A DNA stretch of 64,000 bases from Oscillospiraceae bacterium (GTDB lineage: Bacteria > Bacillota > Clostridia > Oscillospirales > CAG-272), in NCBI GenBank assembly GCA_015064385.1, contig SVSI01000005.1, positions 1 through 64,000 of the forward strand. Direction: 5' to 3'. The notes below the pieces were generated by a model. It ran no database searches. It was not told where the DNA came from and saw only the letters and a program-made list of their open reading frames with translations. Shown here piece after piece: positions 51,388 to 61,519 of the stretch; position 1 is the first letter of the stretch; the number at the start of each line of letters is the position of its first letter. Made by a program: the position numbers and the translations under genes.

Positions 51388-51546
51388 TTAGTCTTCCTTA
51401 TTAAAATCTTCCTTGCCTACTCCGCAAAGAGGGCAAACGAAATCCTCGGGGAGATCCTCAAATTTGGTGCCGGGCTCGATACCGTTTTCGGGATCGCCAA
51501 GTGCCTCATCATACTCCCATCCGCAAACGCTGCATACGTATTTCAT
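51388..51546 (-). CDS. Rubredoxin (not in the ORF track)
   Basis: A complete 52-aa rubredoxin missed by the ORF track because of its length. It has two knuckles, CSVCG (Cys5, Cys8) and CPLCG (Cys38, Cys41), which bind one iron, plus [17 protein letters not shown] and [11 protein letters not shown]. It carries electrons in the cytoplasm, and the flavodiiron protein gene ends 27 bp upstream, its usual partner in reducing oxygen or nitric oxide in anaerobes. GGAGG precedes the ATG. Confidence 0.97.
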   Translation of the reverse strand: MKYVCSVCGWEYDEALGDPENGIEPGTKFEDLPEDFVCPLCGVGKEDFNKED

Positions 51547-51573
51547 GTCTTTTTCCTCCGAATTATTTTATTT

Positions 51574-52722
51574 TCAGCAAAGCTCGTCAGCGAGAGCTTT
51601 GATCTGTTCAATGTTTTCCTTACTGAGCGCCGACGTTATCTTGACGGAATTTTCCGCATAGGATATATCCTTGCAGGACTCGAGCATATCGCGCATCTTC
51701 TTTGCGGCGACGGGCGCCCAGCTTCCGTTTTCGATAAGTGCGACCTTTCTGTTTTTATATCCTCTTTCAACGAGATCGGATATAAACTCGCGCATAAACG
51801 GGAAAACGTCTCCATTATAGGTCGTCGTTGCAAGAACGATCTTTCCGTAACGGAATGCATCCTCTACCGCCTCTGCCATATCGCATCTTGCAAGATCGTT
51901 TACCGTGACCTTGACACCTTTTTCCAAAAGCGCTTTGGCAAGAAGATCTACCGCCTTCTTGGTGTTGCCGTAAACCGAGGTGTAGGCAATAACCACGCCC
52001 TCGCTCTCTACTCCGTAGCTCGACCAGGTATCGTAAAGACCGATATAATATCCGAGATCCTCGGAAAGAACGGGACCGTGAAGCGGGCAGATGATCTTTA
52101 TATCGAGCGCCGACGCCTTTTTAAGAAGCGCCTGCACCTGCGCGCCGTATTTTCCGACTATGCCGAAATAGTAGCGTCTTGCCTCGCACGCCCAGTCCTC
52201 GTCGGCATCAAGCGCGCCGAATTTACCGAAGCCGTCGGCAGAAAAGAGGATCTTGTCGGTCTTGTCGTAAGTAACTATGACCTCGGGCCAGTGTACCATA
52301 GGCGCACCTATAAAGGTGAGCTCGTGCGCACCGAGCACAAGAGTATCACCCTCTGCAACGACTACCCGTCTGTCGGAAAAGTCCTCTCCGAAAAAGTTTT
52401 TCATCATCGTAAATGCGCGTGCGGACGAAACTATCTTCGCATTCGGATACGCATTTGCAAAGGTGGTTATATTGGACGAATGGTCGGGCTCCATGTGCTG
52501 TACTATAAGATAATCGGGAGCTTTGTCTCCGATCTCTTTTCTGATATTTTCAAGCCACTGCTCCCCAAAGCCCTCGCTCACGCTGTCCATAACGGCGATC
52601 TTCTCATCTACTATAATATATGAGTTATACGCCATTCCGTTGGGAACGTCGTACTGACCTTCAAAAAGGTCTATCTCTCGGTCGTTCACTCCAACGTATC
52701 TTACGTCACTTGTTATATTCAT
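51574..52722 (-). CDS. fprA: Flavodiiron protein (FprA, A-type flavoprotein)
   Basis: A 382-aa cytoplasmic enzyme reducing oxygen to water and/or NO to N2O. The N-terminal MBL-fold di-iron domain (~1-245) carries HMEPDHSSN, GAPMVHWPEVIV with FSADGFGKFG, and LHGPVL ligands. The C-terminal flavodoxin-like domain (~255-380) binds FMN through AYTSVYGNTKKAV and NGSWAPVAAKKM. It is upstream of and co-transcribed with rubredoxin, which donates the electrons. GGAG 8-9 bp before the ATG. Confidence 0.95.
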   Translation of the reverse strand: MNITSDVRYVGVNDREIDLFEGQYDVPNGMAYNSYIIVDEKIAVMDSVSEGFGEQWLENIRKEIGDKAPDYLIVQHMEPDHSSNITTFANAYPNAKIVSSARAFTMMKNFFGEDFSDRRVVVAEGDTLVLGAHELTFIGAPMVHWPEVIVTYDKTDKILFSADGFGKFGALDADEDWACEARRYYFGIVGKYGAQVQALLKKASALDIKIICPLHGPVLSEDLGYYIGLYDTWSSYGVESEGVVIAYTSVYGNTKKAVDLLAKALLEKGVKVTVNDLARCDMAEAVEDAFRYGKIVLATTTYNGDVFPFMREFISDLVERGYKNRKVALIENGSWAPVAAKKMRDMLESCKDISYAENSVKITSALSKENIEQIKALADELC

Positions 52723-52755
52723 ACTTTTTTCTCCGTTTTACTTATTTATGTAGAT

Positions 52756-52784
52756 ATTTTAGCATATCGTGGGCAAATATTCAA
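52756..52784 (-). promoter_or_regulatory. Promoter of fprA-rubredoxin
   Basis: Minus strand TTGAAT, 17-nt spacer, TAAAAT. Confidence 0.65.
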
Positions 52785-52884
52785 GTATAAAATAAAAAAA
52801 CACCCCGTCCAAATCAAAGAATGTAAAATTTTCCATCTGTTTACAAATTTATCAAACAATATAAAAGATAAATACATAACACAT

Positions 52885-52893
52885 TGGTATAAT
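52885..52893 (+). promoter_or_regulatory. Extended -10 of the ABC gene
   Basis: TTGGTATAAT lies 34 bp before the start; TG one base before TATAAT is an extended -10. No good -35 is seen. Confidence 0.45.
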
Positions 52894-52927
52894 TTAGGTA
52901 CATTATTGTAAAAGAGGTTACTGTAAA

Positions 52928-55900
52928 TTGCTTGAACTTACAAACATTGTAAAAAACTATTACATCGGCGATCTCAAGACTGAAGCGCTGAAGGGTGTTT
53001 CTCTTTCCTTCAGAAAGAGCGAGTTCGTGTCCATTCTCGGACCTTCGGGCTGCGGAAAGACTACCCTTCTTAACATCATCGGCGGTCTTGACAGATACAC
53101 GAGCGGAGATCTCGTTATAAACGGAGTCTCTACCAAAAACTACAAGGACGGCGACTGGGACGCATACCGCAATCACTCGATCGGCTTCGTTTTCCAGAAC
53201 TACAATCTTATTCCCCATCAGAGTGTCCTTTCAAACGTTGAGCTTGCTCTCACCCTTTCGGGAGTTCCGAGACAGGAGCGCAAAAGAAGAGCAAAGGAAG
53301 CTCTTGAGATGGTCGGTCTCGGCGATCAGCTGAACAAAAAGCCGAGTCAGATGTCGGGCGGTCAGATGCAGAGAGTTGCTATTGCAAGAGCGCTCGTCAA
53401 CGACCCCGATATTCTCCTTGCAGACGAACCCACCGGTGCGCTTGACAGCGTAACGAGCGTTCAGGTTATGGATATACTTAAAAAAGTAGCCGAAAAGCGC
53501 CTCGTTATAATGGTAACGCACAACCCCGAGCTTGCCGAGCAGTATTCAACGAGAATAGTCAAGCTGCGCGACGGACTTATAGTAAGCGACAGCGCGCCCT
53601 TTGATCCTTCTCTTCCCTATAATCAGGAAAAGCCGGCGGAGAAGCCGAAGGAGATTGTAAAAAAAGGAGACAAGAAAAAGAAGGAAAAGAAACCTTCAAT
53701 GTCTTTCTGGACGGCGCTCTCCCTCTCCTTTAACAACCTTATGACAAAACGTGCAAGAACGGTTCTCACCTCATTTGCGGGAAGCATAGGAATTATCGGA
53801 ATCGCACTCATCCTTGCCGTTTCGCAGGGTATAAACGCGTTTATAGCACAGGTGCAGGAGGATACGCTTTCCACATATCCCCTTTCTATACAGAAAGAAA
53901 CGCAAAATATGGCGGCTATGCTCTCGGCAATGACGAGCGTTTCGGACACTACCGACTACAAAAACTCGGGCAAGATCCACGTTGACGACTCGCTCGGAAC
54001 TATGATGCACGCAATGGCATCAACGGTAGATAACAACCTCGAAGCGTTCAAGGCGTATCTTGATAAGAATTACGACGATATAAAGGATCACGTCAGTGAC
54101 GTTCAGTACACCTATGACTACGATATGCACGTTTTCAACGCAGACGGCACGGTCGAGGTCGGAATGGAAAGCATGCTAAACAGTATGGGCGACGCATTTT
54201 CAGGTCTTTCCGAAATGGCGTCCATGGCAGGCGGAATGGACGTTTTCTCGGAAATGATCAACAATCAGGCCCTGCTTGATCAGCAGTACGACGTTATTGC
54301 GGGAAGCTGGCCCACGCAGGCAAACGAGGTCGTTCTCGTTGTAAACTCGAATAACTCGATAAGCAAAATGACTCTCTATATGCTCGGCGTTCTTCCTCAC
54401 GACGACCTCGAGGATATAATGAATGCGCTTATGTCCAACGGAGAGTACGATTCCACGCCTATGGAGCCGTACGATTTCGATTATTTCCTTAATATGAGAT
54501 TTAAGCTCCTTCTGTCGTCTGATTTCTATGCGATAGATGAAAAAACCACTCCTTACGACTACGAAGATGGCAAATTCCCCGTTTGGAGAGATCTTCGTAA
54601 CCTTCCCGGATACAACCAGGCGGAATTCGTCAAGGATCGCGGAACCGAGCTTAAGATCTCGGGTATAATCCGTCCCAAGGAAGGCGCGGCGGCAACCTCG
54701 ATCTCCGGCGCTGTCGGATACACGAAGGCGCTTACCGATTACGTACTCGCAGAGACCGGAAAGAGCGCGATAATCGCACAGCAGAAGGCAACTCCCACGT
54801 TCAACGTTCTCACCGGACTTCCTTTCGATAGAACCCACTACAAGCCCGAAAATATAAACGAGCTCATTGATAAGATAGACGGCGCAACTATGGAGCAGTT
54901 CTACGCCATTATGACCGAAAAGATCAAGACCGAGGACGAGTTTAAGGATCAGCTTCAGGTAACGCCCGAGAATTTTGCAGGTATGTTTATGCTCCTGCCC
55001 GCAGAAAATCAGGCACAGATACTGACAGAGCTGATCGGCGCGGCAGCCCAAAACGATCCATACGGAACGACAGCGCTTTTCACAACGCTTAGCGCGATGA
55101 CCGACAATAAGATACAGATCTCTCCTGAAAATTTCGTTATGCTTCTTCCCTCACTTAACCAGTCGATAGTCTATGTTTCCATCGCAGGTCTTACGCCAAG
55201 CGAACAGATGCCCTACCCCGTCAGCGGCCTTACCGCTCTTGCGGGCGAAGAGGTTATGTCGGTGATCCGTAAGGAGCTCCAAAGCACCATTTTAGAGCTT
55301 GAGGTCAACGAAGAGATTTTCGTAAGCATTCTCGGAACTCTTACCGAGCAGGACGAAAACTTCATTATGATCGAGGAGATGCTTTACAATATGGCGCCCC
55401 AGATCGACGCGACCTACGAGAGCGTACTCGACGAGCTTGACGCCATTGAGGCGGCAAAGCCGATGTCGATAAACTTCTACGCAAAGGATTTTGAATCCAA
55501 GGAAGCCATTGAAAAGTTTATTTCGGATTATAACGATTCGGTAAGCGATGCCGACAAACTCGAATACACGGACGTCGTCGGAATAATGATGTCCTCCGTG
55601 ACCACGATAATCAACGCGATCACCTACGTTCTTATCGCGTTCGTTGCGATCTCGCTCGTAGTTTCCTCGATAATGATAGGCGTCATAACACTCATTTCGG
55701 TACAGGAAAGAACGAAGGAGATCGGAATTCTCCGTGCGATCGGTGCGTCCAAGCGAAACGTATCAAGTATGTTCAACGCAGAGACTATGATAGTCGGCTT
55801 TGCATCGGGACTTATCGGTGTACTTTCCACCGTTATCCTCTGTCTGCCGATAAACCTCATTCTGCGCTACTTCACGGGACTTGACAATCTGAAAGCGTTC

Positions 55901-56023
55901 CTGCCCTGGGAGGCGGCGATCGTGCTCGTCATAATAAGCGTAGTCCTCACGCTCTTTGCGGGAATAATTCCCTCAAGAAGTGCGGCGAAGAAGGACCCCG
56001 TTGTTGCACTCAGAACCGAATAA
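52928..56023 (+). CDS. MacB-like ABC exporter, ATPase fused to a FtsX-type permease
   Basis: A 1031-aa single-chain ABC protein. The ATPase (~1-225) has Walker A GPSGCGKT (~38-45), signature MSGGQMQRVAIARAL and Walker B ILLADEPTGALD. After a charged linker (~235-260) a first membrane segment (~280-300) leads to an unusually long outer region (~300-890), then a FtsX domain with three more membrane segments (~895-1020) ending GIIPSRSAAKKDPVVAL. This is the MacB/LolCDE/peptide-exporter plan with both parts in one chain. Such proteins export lipoproteins, peptides or antibiotics, or transmit force to outer enzymes. The start is TTG at 52928, since the ATPase motif begins directly; GAGG lies upstream. 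No partner permease is adjacent. Confidence 0.88.
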   Translation: MLELTNIVKNYYIGDLKTEALKGVSLSFRKSEFVSILGPSGCGKTTLLNIIGGLDRYTSGDLVINGVSTKNYKDGDWDAYRNHSIGFVFQNYNLIPHQSVLSNVELALTLSGVPRQERKRRAKEALEMVGLGDQLNKKPSQMSGGQMQRVAIARALVNDPDILLADEPTGALDSVTSVQVMDILKKVAEKRLVIMVTHNPELAEQYSTRIVKLRDGLIVSDSAPFDPSLPYNQEKPAEKPKEIVKKGDKKKKEKKPSMSFWTALSLSFNNLMTKRARTVLTSFAGSIGIIGIALILAVSQGINAFIAQVQEDTLSTYPLSIQKETQNMAAMLSAMTSVSDTTDYKNSGKIHVDDSLGTMMHAMASTVDNNLEAFKAYLDKNYDDIKDHVSDVQYTYDYDMHVFNADGTVEVGMESMLNSMGDAFSGLSEMASMAGGMDVFSEMINNQALLDQQYDVIAGSWPTQANEVVLVVNSNNSISKMTLYMLGVLPHDDLEDIMNALMSNGEYDSTPMEPYDFDYFLNMRFKLLLSSDFYAIDEKTTPYDYEDGKFPVWRDLRNLPGYNQAEFVKDRGTELKISGIIRPKEGAAATSISGAVGYTKALTDYVLAETGKSAIIAQQKATPTFNVLTGLPFDRTHYKPENINELIDKIDGATMEQFYAIMTEKIKTEDEFKDQLQVTPENFAGMFMLLPAENQAQILTELIGAAAQNDPYGTTALFTTLSAMTDNKIQISPENFVMLLPSLNQSIVYVSIAGLTPSEQMPYPVSGLTALAGEEVMSVIRKELQSTILELEVNEEIFVSILGTLTEQDENFIMIEEMLYNMAPQIDATYESVLDELDAIEAAKPMSINFYAKDFESKEAIEKFISDYNDSVSDADKLEYTDVVGIMMSSVTTIINAITYVLIAFVAISLVVSSIMIGVITLISVQERTKEIGILRAIGASKRNVSSMFNAETMIVGFASGLIGVLSTVILCLPINLILRYFTGLDNLKAFLPWEAAIVLVIISVVLTLFAGIIPSRSAAKKDPVVALRTE

Positions 56024-56028
56024 AAGAT

Positions 56029-56062
56029 AAAACCGTCAGATTTTTCTGACGGTTTTGTTTTG
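56029..56062 (+). terminator. Terminator of the ABC gene (copy 1)
   Basis: AAAACCGTCAGA..TCTGACGGTTTTG. The same stem returns at 57168-57198. Confidence 0.85.
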
Positions 56063-56065
56063 TGT

Positions 56066-56342
56066 GAAAAGAGCAAAAAGCGTTTCTTTCGGCAAAGAAA
56101 TGCTTCAATGTTGTGTACGGTGACCGTGCGAAATACACGAAAACGCGCTTGTGAGATGGGACGTTCATTTCTGTACCGACAGAAACGAACCAAAGAACGG
56201 CTGTTAGGGAGGGAGAACCCTCCCTTCAGGAAACACCCACCCCTATGGCAAAGGCGCTCCCAACGCGTGTCGCGCTTTGCCCGCCGCGAAAACACGCGGC
56301 GTGTCATTACTCGCGGCGCAAAAAAGGGCGCCTTTGTTAGCT
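56066..56342 (-). repeat. Structured dispersed repeat, copy C1
   Basis: Minus orientation. It has GCGCCC..GCGCCGCG, GCAAAGCGCGACACGCG, GGGTGGGTGTTTCCTGAAGGG, the G/C hairpin GGGAGGG..CCCTCCC, TTCTTTGGTTCGTTTCTGTC and AATGAACG. The middle module differs from copy A but matches copy E. Paired with C2. Confidence 0.85.
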
Positions 56343-56645
56343 CCCACGGGTGAAATTCGCGGACTATTAAAACTACATTCAGGCGAATTTGTGTTTCGTT
56401 CGTAGGAACAGACCGCGGCGCATTTTCCTCTTGCGCCGCGAAAGACCCCCGCGCCGAATCTTTTTGAGGCGCTTTGAAAGCGCGCAAGCTCCCACGCGCG
56501 CTTTCAACGTTTAATTTAGAGAGTGGGTTTCCAAAGGGAGAGATCCTTCTCTCCCTTTCGGCGTTCTTTGCGAAGCGTTTCTTTCGGCAAAGAAATGCTT
56601 CAATGCCGTGCACGTTGACCGAAGGATCTGTGTGTGCGAACACAC
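56343..56645 (+). repeat. Structured dispersed repeat, copy C2
   Basis: Plus orientation: AAATTCGCGGACTATTAAAACT then GCGAATTTGTGTTT, CCGCGGCGCA..TGCGCCGCG, GAAAGCGCGC..GCGCGCTTTC, GGGAGAG..CTCTCCC, CGTTTCTTTCGGCAAAGAAATG, GTGTGCGAACACAC. Close to the reverse complement of 35141-35445, so C1+C2 and B1+B2 are the same inverted-pair element in opposite orientation. The stretch 56646-56802 contains no gene. Confidence 0.85.
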
Positions 56646-56802
56646 AAAACGTGTTTGTTAATTACTTTCTGGCATTAAAATTACTTACTTGATTCTCACG
56701 GTAACGGCAGGATTGCCACTCTTAATATTGCCACTCTACAGTTTACTCTGTAAACACGCACACCAAACCAAAGTCTTCAAATTTCGATTGTTATAATAAT
56801 AT

Positions 56803-56823
56803 TTTATCTCAATTTGAGATAAA
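56803..56823. promoter_or_regulatory. Palindrome, candidate operator
   Basis: TTTATCTCA ATT TGAGATAAA: perfect 9-bp arms, ~65 bp before the DUF6809 start. Its regulator is not in the window. Confidence 0.55.
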
Positions 56824-56886
56824 TCCGCACATCACCAAAAAAACATGATAAAATATCTATAATAACACTCAAAAGGAGAATTTATT

Positions 56887-57165
56887 ATGAAAAAAATCGT
56901 TGACGATCTTTGGTATGGAAACGTTGATCCAAGCGTTTCCTGCCGTGAAATGACAGAAGAAACAAGGTCACTGATGGATTGCATCGCAAGACATCACGAC
57001 GATCTTCAAGCAACGTTTACAGACGATCAAAAAAAGCTTTTTGAAAAATTCGATGATTGCTGCGTTGAAATGGCAGGAATAAACGAGAGAAAAATATTTT
57101 CTTTTGCTTTTCGCCTCGGCGCCAAACTCGCTATTGAAATTATGGAAACAGAACTTTATACATAA
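56887..57165 (+). CDS. DUF6809-like small protein
   Basis: A 92-aa protein resembling the DUF6809 family of Clostridia: DLWYGNVDPSV at the N-terminus, then LFEKFDDCCVEMAGINERKIFSFAFRLGAKLAIEIM. The family has no known function and is often near phage or mobile genes. AAAAGGAG site. It is AT-rich, stands behind composite repeat C and a palindrome, and is followed by a second copy of the ABC-gene terminator, so the whole 56063-57167 block looks inserted. Confidence 0.75.
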   Translation: MKKIVDDLWYGNVDPSVSCREMTEETRSLMDCIARHHDDLQATFTDDQKKLFEKFDDCCVEMAGINERKIFSFAFRLGAKLAIEIMETELYT

Positions 57166-57166
57166 A

Positions 57167-57198
57167 ATAAACCGTCAGAAAAATCTGACGGTTTTGTT
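57167..57198. terminator. Terminator, second copy of the 56029 hairpin
   Basis: AAACCGTCAGA..TCTGACGGTTTTGTTTT. Same stem as 56029-56062, different loop. Bidirectional with DUF815. Confidence 0.85.
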
Positions 57199-58371
57199 TT
57201 ATCTTTTTGAAAGAAGCATATCCACGAACTGTCTTGCCGCACGCGCGGAACGTCCGCCTCTGCCGAGTGCAAATCTCTCCGCCTCCTCGTCAAGCTCTCC
57301 CTTCTTCATATCAATTCCCGCGTCCTTTGCACAACGGTGAACGATGTCAAGATAGGTCTTCTTGTCGGGACGGTTGAAGGTGACGTGAAGTCCGAAGCGC
57401 TCGGAAAGAGATACCATCTCCTGCATCGTATCGTTTCGGTGAATATCGTCCCCCTCGCGATCGGAAAACTTTTCCTTTATTATATGTCTGCGGTTGCTAG
57501 TTGCATATATGACCACGTTTTGCGATTTCGCAGAGACCGATCCCTCGAGCACCGCCTTGAGCGCACTGTAATTGTCGTCGTCCTTCTGGAAGGAAAGATC
57601 GTCGATAAACAGTATGAATTTCAGCGGATTTTCGCTGAGCTCGTCAAGAAGTCCCGCAATACTGCCAAGCTGATCCTTGCGAACCTCGATAATTCGAAGT
57701 CCTGACGTGAAAAGCTCGTTCACTATCGCTTTGACGGTCGAGGACTTTCCCGTTCCCGCGTCACCCGTGAGAAGCACGTTTGCCGCCGGCTTGCCGTCAA
57801 GAAGGGCCTTAGTGTTACCTAAAATTATATTCTGCTCTCTTTCATAATCAACGAGAGAGGAAAGGCGTATATCGTCCGGACTGTGAACGGGAACGACCTT
57901 GTTTTCTCTGTCAAGATAGAACATTCTGTACTTTGCGTAAATTCCGTATCCGTGTTTTCCAACGCTCGCCGCTCTTTTGGAAAATTCAGATGCAAGATCG
58001 ACCTTTTCAGACGCAAATTTCGGAAGAAATTTAGGATCTTCAAGTCCCTCGCAAAGACACTCGGGGGTGAGATCGCAAAGCGCCTGAAGCGTTTCTATCT
58101 CGCATTTCGTTGCACTCTCCACGTGAGGCGGGATCTCTCTTTTTCCTCCGATAAGCTTGAAATATACAGTTTCGCTTTCAAGACAAAGCTCTTTTACGTA
58201 CGCGCTGAGGTATCCCCCGTTCGCGCGGTAGAGCGCAGTTACAAAAGATGCATAGCTCGACTCACTCTTTTCTTTCAGATGCTTTTTCAGAGCGCTTATC
58301 AAAGCGTCGTCAAGAAGATCTCTGAAAACGGCGAGAGAGTCAAGTCGTGTTTCGAGTTCTTTTAGTTTCAT
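57199..58371 (-). CDS. DUF815 AAA+-type ATP-binding protein
   Basis: A 390-aa protein of the DUF815 ATPase family. The N-terminal ~190 residues are helical. The ATPase domain (~195-390) shows Walker A LLTGDAGTGKSSTVKAI, Walker B KFILFIDDLSF, an ATSNRRHIIKE sensor-1 stretch and a C-terminal GRGGRSARAARQFVD. The function is unknown. The ATG at 58371 is chosen because the 18 residues before it overlap the end of ilvD. It is 7 bp after ilvD, so it is probably transcribed with it. Confidence 0.85.
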   Translation of the reverse strand: MKLKELETRLDSLAVFRDLLDDALISALKKHLKEKSESSYASFVTALYRANGGYLSAYVKELCLESETVYFKLIGGKREIPPHVESATKCEIETLQALCDLTPECLCEGLEDPKFLPKFASEKVDLASEFSKRAASVGKHGYGIYAKYRMFYLDRENKVVPVHSPDDIRLSSLVDYEREQNIILGNTKALLDGKPAANVLLTGDAGTGKSSTVKAIVNELFTSGLRIIEVRKDQLGSIAGLLDELSENPLKFILFIDDLSFQKDDDNYSALKAVLEGSVSAKSQNVVIYATSNRRHIIKEKFSDREGDDIHRNDTMQEMVSLSERFGLHVTFNRPDKKTYLDIVHRCAKDAGIDMKKGELDEEAERFALGRGGRSARAARQFVDMLLSKR

Positions 58372-58378
58372 AGTGATC

Positions 58379-60028
58379 TCAGTCAAGGACAGCTCCGTAC
58401 GCACCGCCCGAAACGAGCTTTGCATAGCGCTTGAGATATCCCGTAAGTTCCTTTGTTTTAGGTGTGAAGTTCTTCATTCTTTCGGCGATTACCTTGTCGT
58501 CAACGAGAAGCTCGATCTTGTTTTCGGGGATATTTATGCTGATCTCGTCTCCGTCCTCGATAATGCCTATAATTCCGCCGCTTGCCGCCTCGGGCGTGAT
58601 GTGTCCAACGCACGCACCTCTGGTCGCTCCGCTGAAGCGTCCGTCGGTTATGAGCGCAACGCTCTCGCCGAGTCCCATTCCCATAATAGCGGAGGTGGGG
58701 CTGAGCATCTCTCTCATTCCGGGGCCGCCTTTCGGTCCCTCGTATCTGATAACGACGACGTCGCCTGCCTTGATCTTGCCCGCATCTATTGCCGCCTGCG
58801 CGTCCTCCTCGCAGTCAAAAACTCTTGCGGGACCCTTGTGGACGAGCATCTTTTCGGATACCGCCGAGCGCTTTACAACACTTCCCTCGGGTGCAAGATT
58901 GCCTTTGAGCACGGCGATTCCGCCTGTTGCGCTGTACGGCTCGTCAATAGGACGAATTACTGAAGCATCTCTGTTTTTACAGTCCTTAATACTCTCGCCG
59001 AGAGTTTTTCCGAGCACGTTTATGCAGTCCGTGTGAAGGAGTCCCTTTTTGGAAAGCTCGTTCATTACGGCATATACACCGCCCGCCTCGTCAAGATCCT
59101 CCATATAGGTCGGTCCCGCGGGTGCGAGGTGACAGAGATTCGGCGTCTTTGCGCTTATTTCATTAGCAATATCAAGGTTTATGTCAATTCCGCATTCACG
59201 CGCTATTGCCGGTAAATGGAGCATACTGTTAGTTGAGCAGCCGAGCGCCATATCAACGGTGAGGGCGTTCATAAACGCCTTTTCGGTCATTATATCAAGC
59301 GGTCTGATATTGTTTTTGAGTGCGTGCATTACTGCCATTCCCGCGTGCTTTGCAAGCTCTATTCTCGAGGAATAGACGGCGGGGATCGTTCCGTTTCCGC
59401 GAAGCCCCATTCCAAGCGCCTCGGTAAGGCAGTTCATCGAGTTTGCAGTGTACATTCCCGAGCACGATCCGCAGGTAGGACAGGTCTTGCATTCGAATTC
59501 GCAAAGCTTGTCGTCGTCTATCTTGCCTGCGTTGTACTGTCCGACCGCCTCGAACATACTCGAAAGACTCGTTTTCTTTCCGCCCACGCGTCCCGCAAGC
59601 ATCGGGCCGCCACTGACGAAAACGGTCGGAATATTGAGACGTGCCGCCGCCATAAGAAGACCGGGCACGTTTTTGTCACAGTTGGGGACCATAACGAGCG
59701 CGTCAAAGCCGTGTGCCTTGACCATCGCCTCGGTAGAGTCGGCGATCAGCTCGCGGGTGACGAGCGAATATTTCATTCCCTCGTGTCCCATAGCAATGCC
59801 GTCGCAAACGGCTATCGCAGGGAAAACTATCGGTGTGCCGCCCGCCATTGCAACGCCCGCCTTGACCGCGTCAACTATCTTGTCAAGATTCATGTGACCG
59901 GGTACGATCTCGTTGTACGAGCTGACTATACCGATCATCGGTCTGTCCATCTCTTCGGCGGTAAGACCGAGCGCGTGATAAAGAGATCTGTGCGGCGCAT
60001 TCGCCGTTCCTTTTACGATATTTTCCAT
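58379..60028 (-). CDS. ilvD: Dihydroxy-acid dehydratase
   Basis: A 549-aa Fe-S enzyme of valine and isoleucine synthesis that converts dihydroxy acids to 2-keto acids. Cluster cysteines sit in VPNCDKN and [17 protein letters not shown], with another near [20 protein letters not shown] near the C-terminus is the family signature. I start it at 60028, where GAGG lies 8 bp upstream; the ORF-track extension is translated hairpin repeat. It is downstream of ilvC with array H3 and repeat D between. Confidence 0.95.
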   Translation of the reverse strand: MENIVKGTANAPHRSLYHALGLTAEEMDRPMIGIVSSYNEIVPGHMNLDKIVDAVKAGVAMAGGTPIVFPAIAVCDGIAMGHEGMKYSLVTRELIADSTEAMVKAHGFDALVMVPNCDKNVPGLLMAAARLNIPTVFVSGGPMLAGRVGGKKTSLSSMFEAVGQYNAGKIDDDKLCEFECKTCPTCGSCSGMYTANSMNCLTEALGMGLRGNGTIPAVYSSRIELAKHAGMAVMHALKNNIRPLDIMTEKAFMNALTVDMALGCSTNSMLHLPAIARECGIDINLDIANEISAKTPNLCHLAPAGPTYMEDLDEAGGVYAVMNELSKKGLLHTDCINVLGKTLGESIKDCKNRDASVIRPIDEPYSATGGIAVLKGNLAPEGSVVKRSAVSEKMLVHKGPARVFDCEEDAQAAIDAGKIKAGDVVVIRYEGPKGGPGMREMLSPTSAIMGMGLGESVALITDGRFSGATRGACVGHITPEAASGGIIGIIEDGDEISINIPENKIELLVDDKVIAERMKNFTPKTKELTGYLKRYAKLVSGGAYGAVLD

Positions 60029-60041
60029 ATTATTTTCCTCA

Positions 60042-60130
60042 GAAAACCTTTTTGTAAAAAGGTTTTCCGAACCTTTCAAAAACTTTCTTGAAAACCCTTT
60101 TTGGAAAAAGGGTTTTCAAACTTTCCCAAA
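60042..60130 (-). repeat. Intercistronic hairpin array H3 (ilvC-ilvD)
   Basis: Two perfect hairpins with the same core, GAAAACCTTTTT..AAAAAGGTTTTC (60042-60067) and AAAACCCTTTTT..AAAAAGGGTTTT, separated by ctttcaaaaactttct and followed by ccaaaaactttact. They differ by one extra G-C pair. Unlike arrays H1 and H2 a Shine-Dalgarno site (GAGG) remains between the hairpin and ilvD. Confidence 0.85.
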
Positions 60131-60179
60131 AACTTTACTTAAAGGGAAAGCTGTATTTTGTCTGTGTGTTCTTGCGCCA

Positions 60180-60412
60180 CACCCCTATCCGCAAGCAAAG
60201 GCGCCTTTCTGCGCCGCGCCGAAATAGTGAGCGCAAAACGCGACACGTGTTCGGAGCGTTTTGCTGGGGTGGGGGCTTCCAAGGGGCGGGAGCACCCGCC
60301 CTAGTTGGCTGTTCTTTGGTTCGTTTCTGTCAGCACAGAAATGAACGAAAAGAAAAAGACAATAGCGTCTATTGTGTGTTCGCACGAGTGTGCCGCCCGT
60401 CCGCATCGCCAC
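60180..60412 (+). repeat. Structured dispersed repeat, copy D
   Basis: Plus orientation: CTATCCGCAAGC, GGCGCC..GCGCCGCGCC, GCAAAACGCGACACGTG, GGGGCGGGAGC..CCCGCCC, GTTCTTTGGTTCGTTTCTGTC with the stem TTTCTGT..ACAGAAA, and GTGTGTTCGCACGAG. It lies inside the ilv gene run, between ilvC and ilvD, so it would be transcribed antisense to itself from the ilv promoter. Confidence 0.8.
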
Positions 60413-60465
60413 GTTTTAATATAGGGGGACGCATAATCAATGCCTCCCCCTTATTATGCCGTGTT

Positions 60466-61500
<1,035 letters not shown>

Positions 61501-61519
61501 TTATATTTTAGATTTGTTT

